Shown: positions 42,401 to 53,806 of the stretch, piece after piece
Layout of the letters: each line of letters begins with the position of its first letter
Numbering within the stretch: position 1 is the stretch's first letter
Source of the DNA: Earliella scabrosa
Lineage: Eukaryota; Basidiomycota; Agaricomycetes; Polyporales; Polyporaceae
Length of the DNA: 64,000 nucleotides
Assembly: GCA_022605405.1 (NCBI GenBank)
Contig: JABYQQ010000012.1
Span: 682,001 to 746,000 of the forward strand
Reading direction: 5' to 3'
Translations under genes and position numbers: made by a program
The notes under the pieces: generated by a model
Told to the model about the DNA's origin: nothing
What the model saw: the letters and a program-made list of their open reading frames with translations, nothing else
Database searches by the model: none

Positions 42401-44504
42401 TGCTGCATGGAGTATGCTGAGGATGACGTACCGATCACGAAAGAATTGGCCCTTCAACACGTCCTGTATGTCCTTCAGTCGCTGCTCCAAACCAGATAGC
42501 TTTGCTTTATGAACAAGAACATGGCAGCAAATGGTGAAGGAACTGGGATCTAAGCAGATCTGGGAAGGCTGTGCTCGGTGTTTGCCGTCCCCACCAACCA
42601 TGGCTTGCTGGTGCTTACATGTGGACTATTCTCAACTCCTATGTCCGATTTTAGCTCGCCATGGAGTGTGAGGGATCTCTTCATAAAGGACGCAACTGTC
42701 GTGTACATCATCTGCAATCTTCTCCATGTCGTTGTCAGTACACCTCCTTTAGCCCGCGGCACCGTCTCTCTGCTAACAATACGGCCCGACAGCCCTCGAG
42801 TAGTCTTTGCCACGGACACGGTTGACGTCGATGCAAACTTGAGAAATGGTGGGGGAAACGCCCCTCAGTGGGAGCTCGTACGTGTAGTCCTAGCTGAGAT
42901 CGCTCGCGATACTTGTGCGTCCTGGGAGTTCATGCGACGTGACCTTGTTGACACTGATGTTGTCTCGCGCACCACAGATGGTATAATGGTGCGTTGCACT
43001 GAACGGGTTGCACCATCCGGACACGCGCCACTCGTCTCTACGGTCATTGACGATCACTTCTGGTACGGCGTTCAAGAGGTTAGTCTCTAGCAATCGGATC
43101 TGCGATCGGTACTCACTGGGTCCAGTCTCAGAGAACAGTGTCCATTGCTCTGTATGGATGTGATCGGGATGCTGGTGCCCCCCTACGTCTCCGATACAAC
43201 CTGCGCTTCCACGAGCCTTTGGACCTCGCCGAATTCGTCCACTACGTCGCTCACGCCAAGGCCAGGATCCATTTGCGACGCATCCTACTTCACCGTCGTC
43301 TTGCCGAGCTGTACGCCCTTCAGTTTCTGTATCTGCGCGTTCTCGAGAGTCCGTCGGAAGAACATGACGGGGCGCAGGACGCCAATAGCGAACCGTCCGA
43401 AGACAGTATGGGATTCCACTGATTTGCGTGTCTGCTAACTAATCAATGTTGTACAGACCAGTTGAACGAGGAGTTTTGGACTCCGTCGCCCACAGAGGAG
43501 GGAATGCCGGCGGCGGATGGTACAATGAATTGAAAGGCTAGAACATTAGTACTATTGTATTTCGAACAACCTCCGATAGCTATGTCGATGTAGCCCCATG
43601 AGCATGTTAGCGTACTTGCGCAGGGAATGTCAGTATCGCTGCAACTGGTCTATAAGAGTTGAATCTCTACCTTGCCTTACCAATGCCTTACTGCAACTTC
43701 GTCTCCAAATGACTCGAGGAGACGCATGCTAGGATGCAAATGAGCGAGAACGCAACATGAAACAGCGCGGGTGGAGGGGGCACGGAATCTCCATCGAGAT
43801 TGCCAGATTTTTTGAACAGCCAAGTTGCCTGCAGGCAGACATGAGAGCAAGCAGTCAGTGTCAAGCACCCGCGAAGCCCCGCGCCTGAGCGCGTGTCGTG
43901 AGTTCGTAGAGGACGATGTCAGGCGCTGCCAACATTTCACCGCACATACAGGGCTGTACCATCTCGTTGGCTTGTAATCGCGAGCCTAGACATCGACAAC
44001 AAGGCAGGTGAGGCCCGAGGGCAGAAGCGAGCGCGGGAAATGGCACGTTACGGACGGCTCCCCGACGTCGACAGCGGCGCTAACGGCGGGAGTCGAGACG
44101 ACTGCAGGCTAGTCAGGTAATCTTCGACGTGCGCGTCGTGGCCACCATACGTGGCCTGTTTCTACCTCTCACTCTTACCCTATATAACTCGCCCTTGGCT
44201 GTTCTTCTCGTCTTTAGCTCGCTATCCAACTTACTTCGCAACGTCCAACTCGTTCCGCTCCTATTCGTCCAAATCTAACACATCGCACGCGTCCAACTCG
44301 CCCGTGCGCCCTCCAACTCGCCCGTGCGCCCTCCAACCCGACCCGCCCATCCTTGCCGATCTCGGGTCCACCCAGTCGTCCCGTTCCATCGCGTATCCAT
44401 CCCGCCCCCTCAGTCTATTAGATCCTGAGTTGATCGAGGTCCCCATCACTACCCTTCCCAAGTCAGTACTCTGTCAATCATGCTGTCGCAGCTGACATGC
44501 TAAC
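42401..44504. other. No intact gene; weak relics
   Basis: Minus-strand codons around 43180-43420 read FGRFAIGVLRPVMFFRRTLE and VKYDASQMDPGLG-like sequence broken by stops, suggesting a decayed exon that I cannot name. A short duplication (CCAACTCGCCCGTGCGCCCT twice) lies at 44297-44336. Nothing else can be supported. Confidence 0.35.
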
Positions 44505-44771
44505 ATGCCGCTCGCTTCAGCGGTCATCTTATCTCTTCAACTCGGGGCGATCGCACCAATGACACTTGAAGGTTTCACCGTGCTGCTGACGGTTGTTCTG
44601 GTTGTCTTGGTAGTCATCGCGCGACTGGTAATGGCCTTGATGAGGGCACTTGCCCGCAACTTGGCCTTCGTCCTTCTCGCCGCCCTCGTGGTAGCGATCG
44701 TGCTCGTCCGCGTCGTTCTCTTTGGGTTGCGGGTCCCCCGGAACGAGAGGGAGCTCAACTCCATCGTCTAG
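44505..44771 (+). CDS. Small two-pass membrane protein, 88 aa, doubtful
   Basis: The frame contains two hydrophobic stretches, FTVLLTVVLVVLVVIARLVM and ARNLAFVLLAALVVAIVLVR, separated by a basic hinge, and a short polar tail. I do not recognise a family. Such Val/Leu-rich frames arise easily in this base composition, and the opposite strand has an equally long Thr/Arg-rich frame. It is kept because of the clean double-helix pattern and the ATG in good position. Confidence 0.3.
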   Translation: MPLASAVILSLQLGAIAPMTLEGFTVLLTVVLVVLVVIARLVMALMRALARNLAFVLLAALVVAIVLVRVVLFGLRVPRNERELNSIV

Positions 44772-47043
44772 AACAGAGGGGATGCAAGATGTTGCTTGCT
44801 TGCTTTGGTATGTCTCTGTAACGTTTTCCTTGCTGTGATTCGCTCCCTACTCCTTGTCCACGGCTCGCTCCTTGCCCGCCGTCAATGCTCAGAATCTCAC
44901 ATGTTCTTGATGTCTTGATGTTGCACATGTACACGACAGATCTTGAATACTGTACTTTACCACCTGCTATTACAACTCGACCTTGCATAGCGCTGTATCC
45001 ACTGGCTACTGTAGAAATGACCAAAATACACCACACGCTGCCCCGAACATACCACACAATGGGAACGATGTTCGAAATAGACAGCGTAGCTAAACGAAAC
45101 GTATTCCCAAAACATAGTAGTACTCAAGGTCGAACATTGAGTGCGGCGACAGGAGACGCGAGCGGAAGACCGGGTCGCTAGTGGAGGTACACAACACGCT
45201 GGACTGGAGGAACACATCCGAGGCCGCGGTATTCGTCTCGCAGCCTCGTTCCTGCCTCGTTCCGTTCCGATATGAGGAACGGAGTACGACTCCGTTCGAC
45301 ATCCTGCGTATGTAGCTGGCATTCGATGACGCTAGTGGGATGGACAGGGAAGAGCAAAACGCGGTTCCTGGTCAAATCAGATGCTCGGGTGCGGGGTGCA
45401 AAAGGAGACGAACACGGATATTTGACAGCTGGCGTCGATGGAATCTTGGTAAAGATTTGCGAGGCCTGCTGAGAACATGAACGAGAAACGAACGGCAGAG
45501 CAGCGCGAGCACGTACTTCAGATGGTACGAAAGCATTGTCCGGGCATACCAGGTGGTACCCGGGGTCGACTAGACTATGATAACCGTCAGTATCCGCTCG
45601 TACACGCATGGAAGACTTGATACTCACTTGCCTTGAGCGAACACAGGGACTCTGTATATGCCGGCCTGCCAGTCCAATGCACGTCGTCTGACTTGCCCAA
45701 ATTGGGGATGTTCAGATGAGACGATGATCGAGACAGTATGGAAAGTCTCAGTAAACATGAAGCGCTACAGCCAGAAGACAATAGCGTACACTGAGACTCA
45801 CGCCAAAGGAGGGCAGCGCGGGCGGGAACGTGATGGTTTGTCGGGGCGAGGAGGCCAGATGTATAGCATACGAGGGTCTGTACGTCAAAGACATCCCAGT
45901 ACGTATCAGTCGGATGAAGGGCCGAAAGTCGACAAGTAGGACTCACAAACCTGCCCGGCAACCCTCCCCACATCGGGCTCGAACAAGCCCTCCCTTAGGA
46001 GGGTCGCCTAACGATAGGGCTCTGGGAGACCGGTGTGTCCTTGGCGTCATGGTAGGTGGTTGTGTACGGGAGAACGAGGGTTGCCTCAGATGTGTGAGGT
46101 CGCAGGCGGGGGCGAAAAGCTGGAGAGGTCGTGGTCCATGGAGGCTGGCGGCAAGAGTCGGGCGAAAAGCTGGAGATGTCGTGGTGGCAGTGGCGGCAAG
46201 GCGGCGGCAAGTGTTCGTGCGCCAGCCCATCAGCGCCTTCAAGCTTCAAGCTTCAGCTTTCAAAATTTCAATGTTCTGGGTTTCTTGCGCTCCAACATCC
46301 ATGCGTCCACCGCGGTTTCTCCTTCGCTCCTCTCAGACCTCAGCTGCTCGATGCCTGCTGCGTTTTTACGATCTGCAAGCGCACCATCGCCCAAAGGACA
46401 GACTCAATTTCTCATCTGCTGGTCATGTTTGCGTGTAGCACCGGTGGGTCTTCTGTCCGCTATGCAGTGCTGCCTGACGGATTCTCAGATGATCTCGCTG
46501 ACGTCGACCTGGGCTTACACAGGTCTCTCTGCGGCGTTCACGGCATCGTACATCTCGTGAATACTCGCCGTCACTCGCACTCTACAAGATGTTTTCACTC
46601 GCCCGCCGTGCAGTCAATCGCATGACCGGAACTTCATCTATGTCGTGTTCTCGTCCACCCTCACGAAGCGTGAGTCTCTACTGAGCACACGTGTCCCGTC
46701 GCTCTTCCGCATCCTGATCCAAACCGAGTCAGCGAGGACACCCTTGAGCGGCTCCGAGGGGCGAAGGCGTGAATGTCCTGACCGAGCGGTCTTCCCCTTC
46801 CATGTCCGGGCCTTCACCGACGACCGATAACCATGAAGGCTACGGTAGATGTCTTCGCTGCCGAGGCGGATACTGGTGACCCCGACCGGGTTCAAGAAGG
46901 TACGAAGCAAGGGGAATCCCATCCACACCCCAGTCTTGACAACCACTCCCGGCGCAGCCATATGCAGCCCAAGGTTCTCTCGTGCTATCCCCAATCTCCG
47001 GTCAAATATCGCTTTCGCTCCCCAGTCTGGATGACGGAGGGCT
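44772..47043. other. No intact gene; scattered ORF relics
   Basis: On the minus strand at about 45600-45960 segments such as TYWDVFDVQTLVCYTSGLLA, PTNHHVPARAAL and DDVHWTGRPAYTESLCSLKA read like exons of one decayed gene, continued by LVDPGYHLVCPDNAFVPSEV near 45520-45580. A 160-codon frame at 46638-47120 (minus) has no recognised motif. A short imperfect direct repeat (GGGCGAAAAGCTGGAGA) occurs at about 46109 and 46157. Confidence 0.35.
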
Positions 47044-47640
47044 GTGCGGTCTCTACTGCCCGCGCCGACGCCGCAAATCCCGCCGGTCCTACCTGCCTCA
47101 GAGCCAGCATACCTCCGCACGCTCGCACGTCCCTCTCCCGTGGCTGCGCCGATCTTCTACCCCTCCGTCTACGCAACCACCTTCGCGGCGACGCGCCACC
47201 ACCCCGCGCTCGACGGGACGCTGTTCACGATGCGCGCGCATGCCGACGCCGAGGCGCTCGCGCGTACGTTCAGGGTCCTTCACGGCGACACGATGGGTGC
47301 CACGCTCGTGTCCTGGAGGCACAGTCTCAACGGGAGGTCGGGGGTGTGGGGGAGCGCTGAGAGGGGCGGACGGACGCGAGCGAATGGAGCCGCGGGCAAG
47401 GGCTCGGACGAGCCCGTCAAGGGCCCCCATGGCGTCAAGCTACGCGTCGACGAGGACGGAGGAGCCAGCGCTCGTTCGCCGGCGGATTTGACGAGCTGTT
47501 TGACGTTGGCGTCCCCGTGCGCGAGCCGTCGCCGGCGGATGCGTTGGACCCAGCGGTCGCGCGGCCGTGGCCGGAGGTGTGGGATATCTCGGAGGAGGAT
47601 GCCGCGGTTCAAGCTGAAACCGGAGACCTGGCCTGAAATG
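47044..47640 (+). pseudogene. Unnamed coding relic with one frameshift
   Basis: A plus-strand frame reads FYPSVYATTFAATRHHPALD, GTLFTMRAHADAEALARTFR and VLHGDTMGATLVSWRHSLNG. After GPHGVKLRVDEDGG at about 47470 the coding signal moves to the next frame, reading SFAGGFDELFDVGVPVREPS, PADALDPAVARPWPEVWDIS and EEDAAVQAETGDLA before a stop near 47638. The two halves look like one protein broken by a single indel. I do not recognise the family. It lies immediately upstream of the AAA ATPase relic and might have been its neighbour gene in the source locus. Confidence 0.5.
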
Positions 47641-47659
47641 TCTAGGTAGCCGGTGTGCT

Positions 47660-49203
47660 GCATTCCGACTGCCGTGCTCGCGACAGGGAATGGCCGTGCT
47701 GCTCGACTACTGGCGCTAGGACTACCGCGCCACGCTCACCAAGATTCCGAACCTCACGTCCCACGGCGAGATCACCTGCCAGGTACTCTACGCCATCCTC
47801 ATCCTGCGCACTATCTTCATCACTGAGTGTCCCATCGCGGGCGAGCCTCGCGCGCTCCAACTCCTCTCCTCTACCAGGCTCAACCCGACTCCTCGCAATG
47901 CGAGAACGTCGACTCCGCCGAGGAAGGTGACAAGTGCCTCGTCTGGCACTGGGAATGGACACCGCCGTGTTCCCCTCCGACGAGTTAGGGCGATTAGCAA
48001 CCGGTCCGGTTCAGGCGCACTTCCCGACAGCCCGAAGACGACAGTCCCTTTTCGTGTTCAAAGGCACAGAGACGAACAACTGGCTCACCACGACCCCGAC
48101 ATCATGCGGCGTACGCTGGTTGGGCGCGGGCGCAAGCATCCACCATGCGCACTACAACGGGACTGTGGCGCTCGCAATCACCACTATGGGTTGCAAGTAC
48201 AATGTGAGTTCTCCGCTTATGAGTCGTGTGCGCTTGGCGACACATTCAATTTCTGTGTTCAGCGAATGTCTGAGACAGGCAACTCCATCAGACTGAACCC
48301 GGAACTACGATATCCGCAAGCCTGCAAGTGCTCAACAGGAGCAGAGTCTGCTGGACGATCCCGATGTGCACCCGGAAGTGCGTTTTGACCAATCTATCCT
48401 AGAGTGAACAGGCGGACCGATCACCTAGGCTCGCAGTGTCATTGAATTGCATCAGAACAACAACGTTCCGACGCTCGAGATCCGGATCCATCCTCTAATG
48501 GAACGAGGCGCTTGTGCTCGCCGCGGACGGGAAGACCCTCGTCGATGCGCACTACGCCGACATCGGCTTCGACCCACCTGACGTCGGCGAGGGGACCTGT
48601 CCATTGTCCGCTGTATGTCGGCGGTGGCGACCCCGAGACCAACGCGGCCAAACTTGACGCAGCATTGGAGCGGGTAGTCGGCATTGCGACAAGCTGGAAG
48701 GCAATCGTGCTCATCGATGAGGTCCGTTCAGCATTGCCTCGTCTTCACTTCAGGATGTGCTGATATAACACCCGCAGGCTGATGTGTTCCTCGAACGCCG
48801 CACGCCGAGCGCAACGCCATGGTTGCAGTCTTGTACTTCTGCACATCGCTCGCACCGCTTACTCGTGCGCGTCTTCCCAGCCTGCGCCCCGTCGAGTACT
48901 ACCGCGGCATCGTCTCCCTTACCACAAACCACGTCTCCACCCTGCCCCGCTTTCACGTCGCGCCGCACTTTGGCGGGCTCTCCGTCCCGGCCAAGTCTGG
49001 TGCGCGTTCCCCGTGCGCGGGTCACAGCGACGATCTTGTGCAGTAGCTCGCGAAACGCGACGTCAAAGGGCCAGATCAAGAATGCGTGTTGCACGGCCAA
49101 GTCGCTGGCTCTAAGCCGCAACGAACCCCTCGGGGTTGTGTATTTCGCGGAGGCGATGGACGCGATGGAGCAGTTTACGGCTGCTGCGCTGGGAAGGGCA
49201 TAG
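47660..49203 (+). pseudogene. AAA-family ATPase (DUF7025 type) relic, Walker A region lost
   Basis: In order I read MAVLLDYWR, an in-frame TAG (about 47728), DYRATLTKIPNLTSHGEITC with VLYAILILRTIFITECPIAG and EPRALQLL, then DSAEEGDKCLVWHWEW (DUF7025 region). After a frame change come YNGTVALAITTMGCKYN, an intron, and RMSETGNSIRLNPELRYPQ, then ALVLAADGKTLVDAHYADIG. Next are PLYVGGGDPETNAAKLDAAL and VVGIATSWKAIVLIDE; a short intron joins the latter to ADVFLERR, which is the Walker B block. The nucleotides then shift frame to NAMVAVLYF and VEYYRGIVSLTTNHVSTLPR. The end is QIKNACCTAKSLALSRNEPL with AEAMDAMEQFTAAALGRA. The GPPGxGKT P-loop expected just before PLYV is absent. With the stop, frame changes and missing P-loop it cannot be an active ATPase. 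Such ATPases are abundant in Agaricomycetes. Confidence 0.78.
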
Positions 49204-50945
49204 TTTCAGAGGCGTGGTAGTCGCTCGCGCCGAAGATCCTGAAGTGTAGATAAGGCGCTGTACATTCAAGCAGAACGATCGTTTAAAATCCCATGAGCCC
49301 CATCCTTCTCTCGCCTCCGTCTGCAGCTTCCTATGCACCTGTCCTCGCTCACCGGTACATAGTTTCAGCTCCCATACCCTTCCCTCTCCCGCCCTATCGT
49401 CCTCACGACACACGAACACGACAAATGACCTCTTCTGGTCGTACACCATGAACTCGCTCCGCGTCGGCGCGTAGAGCCCGATCTGGCCCAGTGGCGCACT
49501 GGTCGCCCCGAACGCGGACTTGTTCGGACCGGGCGCTAGGCGGGCCCTTCTCACGTACCGCCTCTCTGCTTCCCCTGCTCATCTACTAATGTCCCAGTTC
49601 TTTTCGTCACCATGGTCGAATGACAGTGCCTAGAAGAGTCAGCCGTCGACGACAGTCCTGACGTCGCAGATCTGATCGTCGTTTGTCGTCCCTTAGCGGT
49701 CCTCCTCGAATTCGTGGACGACGCCATTGGCGAGCAGTGAGTCCCCACTCGGCTCCTTCACTCCCTGAGCAGGCACCTTCGAGTGGGCCTTCCCCACAGG
49801 CCAGACGCTGTCTCGGTATGTCGCTGTGAGCTACTCAGCATACGTTAACGTCCATCTTAGCAGTATGATCACCCTCAACGTGAGTAGGGCGGGCTGTGCG
49901 CTCCTGATCCCGGTTTCCCGAATCACGACGGCCAGTCAGCCTGATCTTTGAACACGCACATTGTTCAGGGTGGGTGCACTACATTGGTGGCGCTATTATA
50001 CTCGAAGAGAGCCTGAACGTCCATTTCCATTTCAGGTTCGCTTCTCTAAGCATCGTGGGGTCCTGCGGCGGGATCCATGCTTGTCCACTGTCCACGCCAT
50101 TCTGTTGGTCTACGCCGCGTGCTCCGACCTCTTCATCCTCTTCATGAGCATGTGCATGCTGGACACTCCCAGCTCACGACTCTCCTCCTCGACGTTTGTC
50201 CTGACCCCTGACGTTATTCTGCAGCTCGAACATGAGCGTCTCCCATCACCAATCTGACTCACGTGTCTCATAACTCGTCGCCTGCCGCGCCGTGCGCCGT
50301 CTTACCAACTTATGAGGACTTGTGAGTGAACCTAGTCCACTTGCCACTGACTGCGCAGTAATTGGCTTGAGCTTCCGCGCAGCACCCATCGGGAGATGAA
50401 CTGCAACATCCCAATGACCCAATATGCCATGATCGAGGGCTTTGGCAGCGTTCACTTCCAGGGAAGTTCTGCTTCCGCTCTGATCGACCCTTATTCTTGC
50501 TGAACTTGGCACTGTAACGGATGCAGACGTTCACTATCACCGACGGAGATCATGCCTTGGACTCAAATTGACAGGACATTGCGCGGAAGGCACGTCTGTT
50601 TGACTACGAGATGGCAGGCGACGCAGAGAGATCTGCCCAGTTCGAGCGTACGTTGTCTGGGAGCGAGCTCGTTCCCGATTTGAGCCGTCCGCCGCGGACA
50701 CCTGTGCATGAAACCTCGCACATCTGCTGCATTCAGGAAGGTGACACGTCCACTGCTTCCACTTCAATCTTTGCTGGACGTCCGCCATTGGACTACGGGC
50801 GGCCGAGCATCGTTTGGAACGCATGCCACGAGGCCGCATCGCCACGTTGTCGGGCGACAAATATGGCCGAGCGACTAACTAACTTCACCTTCTCTCCGCT
50901 TTGAACATATACATAACGTCTCTACTCTCCACACGAGCGCACGCC
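49204..50945. other. No intact gene; one minus-strand relic
   Basis: At about 49230-49554 (minus) the frame reads LGQIGLYAPTRSEFMVYDQK and RSFVVFVCREDDRAGEGRVW, ending LNVQRLIYTSGSSA; upstream of it the minus strand is full of stops. It looks like the last exon of a decayed gene I cannot name. The rest (49760-50900) has no recognisable coding signal. Confidence 0.4.
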
Positions 50946-52211
50946 ATGTCGACCACGGAGTTCGCCGACTTCCTTTCTATCAACGAAGCCGTCGTACTGT
51001 TGGAAGACTGGCAGCAAATCATACTGAATGAATCCACGGACATCGAAGGAGAGGCTCTCAAGTATGCTAGTTTCAACCTACCTACAGTCTGAATATTGAC
51101 ACTTGGTATCAGCCTGAGACGTGCCCATCTCCTGCACGGTACTCCCTCGATGTGGGGGAAGACCTACGCGGCACGTCTGACTTTCAAGGACAATGAGCGA
51201 CGCCACACGATTAGGAAGCACATAGAACAATCGCGCGAACGTCTGGGGACTCTCTGGGGAGCCAGAAACGACGCCTCACAAGCACTGGTCAAATTGGAGA
51301 AATCAATGGAGGAAATGTCCGGCGCGTGTCGGGCCATCAAGGCCCTATGTAATAGGGTACAACGCTTTCCCTTAGGCTCTCGCGAATGTTCAACCCCTCT
51401 GATACTCATGAACTACTAAACAGCATAACCTCCCTGAAGGTCCACACGTCGAGCCTCAGAACCCATCCGTCGTTGACACGAAGGCTCGCGTACAAGACTT
51501 GCTGGTGGATGAGGCGGACACATTGCGAACATTCCAATTGTGGAAACCTTACATCGAAGTCCTGTGCGTCACAGTACGTATTTCGACTTCTGATTTCCTT
51601 CAGTGAGCGATGTGTTAAGCACGGCGCAGGATCTCTACAAAACGGCGGTGGATGCCATCGGTACCGGACAAGTCTCCCAGCATACTTTGCAAGCCGACTC
51701 GGAGATATTGTTTATTCGCTTCATGACACTCGTTACCGAGCGGAAGAATGCTCTAGATGAGCTTGCAAGTATCGCACGTGATGTTCTGACTAGCTGGTCA
51801 CAGACAGAGCCATCCCAAGTTGCCAAGGAGGAGGTGGAATCAATTCTGCAGAAGTTCCGGGGACTGAGGGCCAGAATCAACGCTACGAAGAGCGCGCAAG
51901 ACGAAGTCAGCTGCGCGCTGGACGTAAGTTCCTCAGGAACAACGTAGTGCATCCCGTGCTAACTCAGTTCAGACACTCAACCGCGGCGCTCCAATAGTGT
52001 TAACGGACCGCGATGGCGGCGCACTGTCACTTCAGATGTTCCGGACGGCTTGCGAGAATTACGAGACTTTGCTTTACCGTGCGACGTACATACTGGACGT
52101 GCGTGACTACACGATGACCCGACCGGATTTTTACTCACTATGAGCGTTCAACAGGTTGCTAAAAAGTTCAAGAACAACCTGACCTTCAACCGCACTCGCA
52201 GTCCGCTGTGA
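50946..52211 (+). CDS. Coiled-coil protein of unknown function, 338 aa
   Basis: Six exons (50946-51061, 51113-51356, 51424-51577, 51604-51923, 51973-52098, 52155-52211) join with all phases closing to 338 residues. The start MSTTEFADFLSINEAVVLLE follows a clear ATG. Helical, charged segments run through most of the protein: DNERRHTIRKHIEQSRERLG, then ASQALVKLEKSMEEMSGACR, then DTKARVQDLLVDEADTLRTF, then ALDELASIARDVLTSWSQTE, then KEEVESILQKFRGLRARINA; a coiled-coil or helical-bundle structure is likely. The C-terminus (RGAPIVLTDRDGGALSLQMF ... VAKKFKNNLTFNRTRSPL) is less regular. I recognise no family. It is intact, unlike its neighbours on the left, so it may be a genuine accessory gene. The exon 3 donor (GTATTTCG) is weak and was chosen because it alone keeps the frame. 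Confidence 0.7.
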
Positions 52212-52440
52212 TTGGTGGCGGCTGGCCCACATAATATCAAGAGGAAATGCGGGGCATGATCGTGTCTCGGGCGAGGGGAGGATGTTATGTTCGTAGCGGA
52301 GGGTTGGACGTGTTTGCGCAAGTTCGCTCCATTGTCCGCTTAAGTACCAGGTGCGATGGTTGGGGTCATGTCGCGATGTACGGCCACGATGTAGCCATCA
52401 ATATTACCATCGCTGGAGGTGAAGACAGACGGGGTCTGGA

Positions 52441-52775
52441 GCAGTCTATCGGAACCAGTCGGAACCAGTCTGGACCAATCGGAACCAGTCGGGACCAGCC
52501 TGGTGGGGACTCGGGACCAGTCGGGACAGTCGTGAGCATGTGCGCTAAGCGAGCTCTGCGCAGGCTCTGCGCTGCGACCTCGCTGCGACGACGACTCCGA
52601 CAGCGACGGTGACGGTCGCAAGGACGGTCTGCTCGATCGACAATGCTCTTCGAGCTGTCGGCGGGCATGACTCGAGCTCCCGTTGTCGCTCTCGCTATCT
52701 GCTCGCCCCGTCGTTGCTTTTCATCGTCCCGTCGTCACTGCCTGCCCACCCGCCGTGGACTCCGTCGACTACCGC
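52441..52775 (+). repeat. Dispersed repeat, copy 1 (with 10-bp minisatellite head)
   Basis: The head consists of iterated GGAACCAGTC / GGGACCAGTC units (about 52450-52530). The body, starting CGTGAGCATGTGCGCTAAGC and running through GCTCGATCGACAATGCTCTT to CCCGCCGTGGACTC-like sequence, is almost identical to 63321-63562. Differences I see are a short CAGGCTCTGCG insertion here and three single C/T changes. The orientation is the same. The high identity suggests recent duplication or an active element; no coding capacity is apparent. Confidence 0.85.
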
Positions 52776-53806
52776 GCGCCCGGTCGTCTCCCACCTTCGC
52801 CCGACCCGCTTGCCCCATTCGCTCGCTCTGTATCACTGTTCTCGTCTGAGAGCTCATCGTTCAGCAGAATGGTGAGTCACACGTAGCTTTCTCATACATG
52901 CATGGCCTAACGCTTCCTTTCTGAAGGTGCTGAACGCTTAGGTTCGGCCGTCTGACTATTCCCGCTACCGTCCAGTTCGGCGGACACGGCTCTTGTGCTA
53001 TCGCATCGCGTCGAGTTATGGTTCTCGACCTCAAGTCGTTCGGATACTACTGTAAGACGTCTATGCCCCTAGAACCTCAATGAAGTCACAAGGTACCTTC
53101 CCGTCGCCGTTCTCTCATGGACGTGCGCGGTCTGCTTGATGACCCACATGCGAAGCGGCGAAGTGCAGTCGTACTCTAGACGTGACTACCCACATTTTCG
53201 GCGCGTTGGACTAGGCTCGGAAAGGCCAGTAGGACAACCAGCCACCAGGGTCCGTAGACACAGTCGGTATGTCGTTGCCTGTCTTCCCTTTAAGCCTCCG
53301 CTGCTAGCTGACCATCCGCGCATTATCTACAGGCTTCTTACCAATAAGTGAATGCTCGAGGCACGTCATCACCGGACCACTTCGTCGCCGCTCTTACAAG
53401 ATAGATCTTAGCGTACACATGCATGTACACATACTTGTTATTGATGGTTTGGTGGGTCCACATCGGCCGAATAGCACCGACTATCTAGAAAACCAACTGG
53501 GATGGACGGCGACTGAGACAACCGACCAGGAGACAACTAGAGTTGTCAATGGTGCTGTCGTTGGTGCCCCCGTTATAGTGGTCGACGCGATTTGTACGTC
53601 TCTCCTATGGATGACGTATGTCAGCTTCCAGATAAATGAGTGGCACCCCCGCGAGTCGTTAGACGCGCCTGTGTGCGAAGTTGAATCTCAACCATCAACC
53701 AGACAGCAAGTCATCATGGCATCCCTCCTGAGGCAGCACCTGCCATACATATGGGGGTTAGTTGCCAGGTCCCCATCATTTGAGCTCACGCGCTGACCAT
53801 AGCTCA
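52776..53806. other. No gene recognised
   Basis: A plus-strand frame of 125 codons at 53419-53796 has one hydrophobic patch (GAPVIVVDAICTSLLWMTYV) but no family signature or splice support. The rest carries nothing I can name. Confidence 0.4.

Noticed and set aside
46638..47120. 160-codon minus-strand frame
   Set aside because: It is a long frame but has no motif, no splice structure and an equally plausible plus-strand reading; there is not enough evidence to call a gene.
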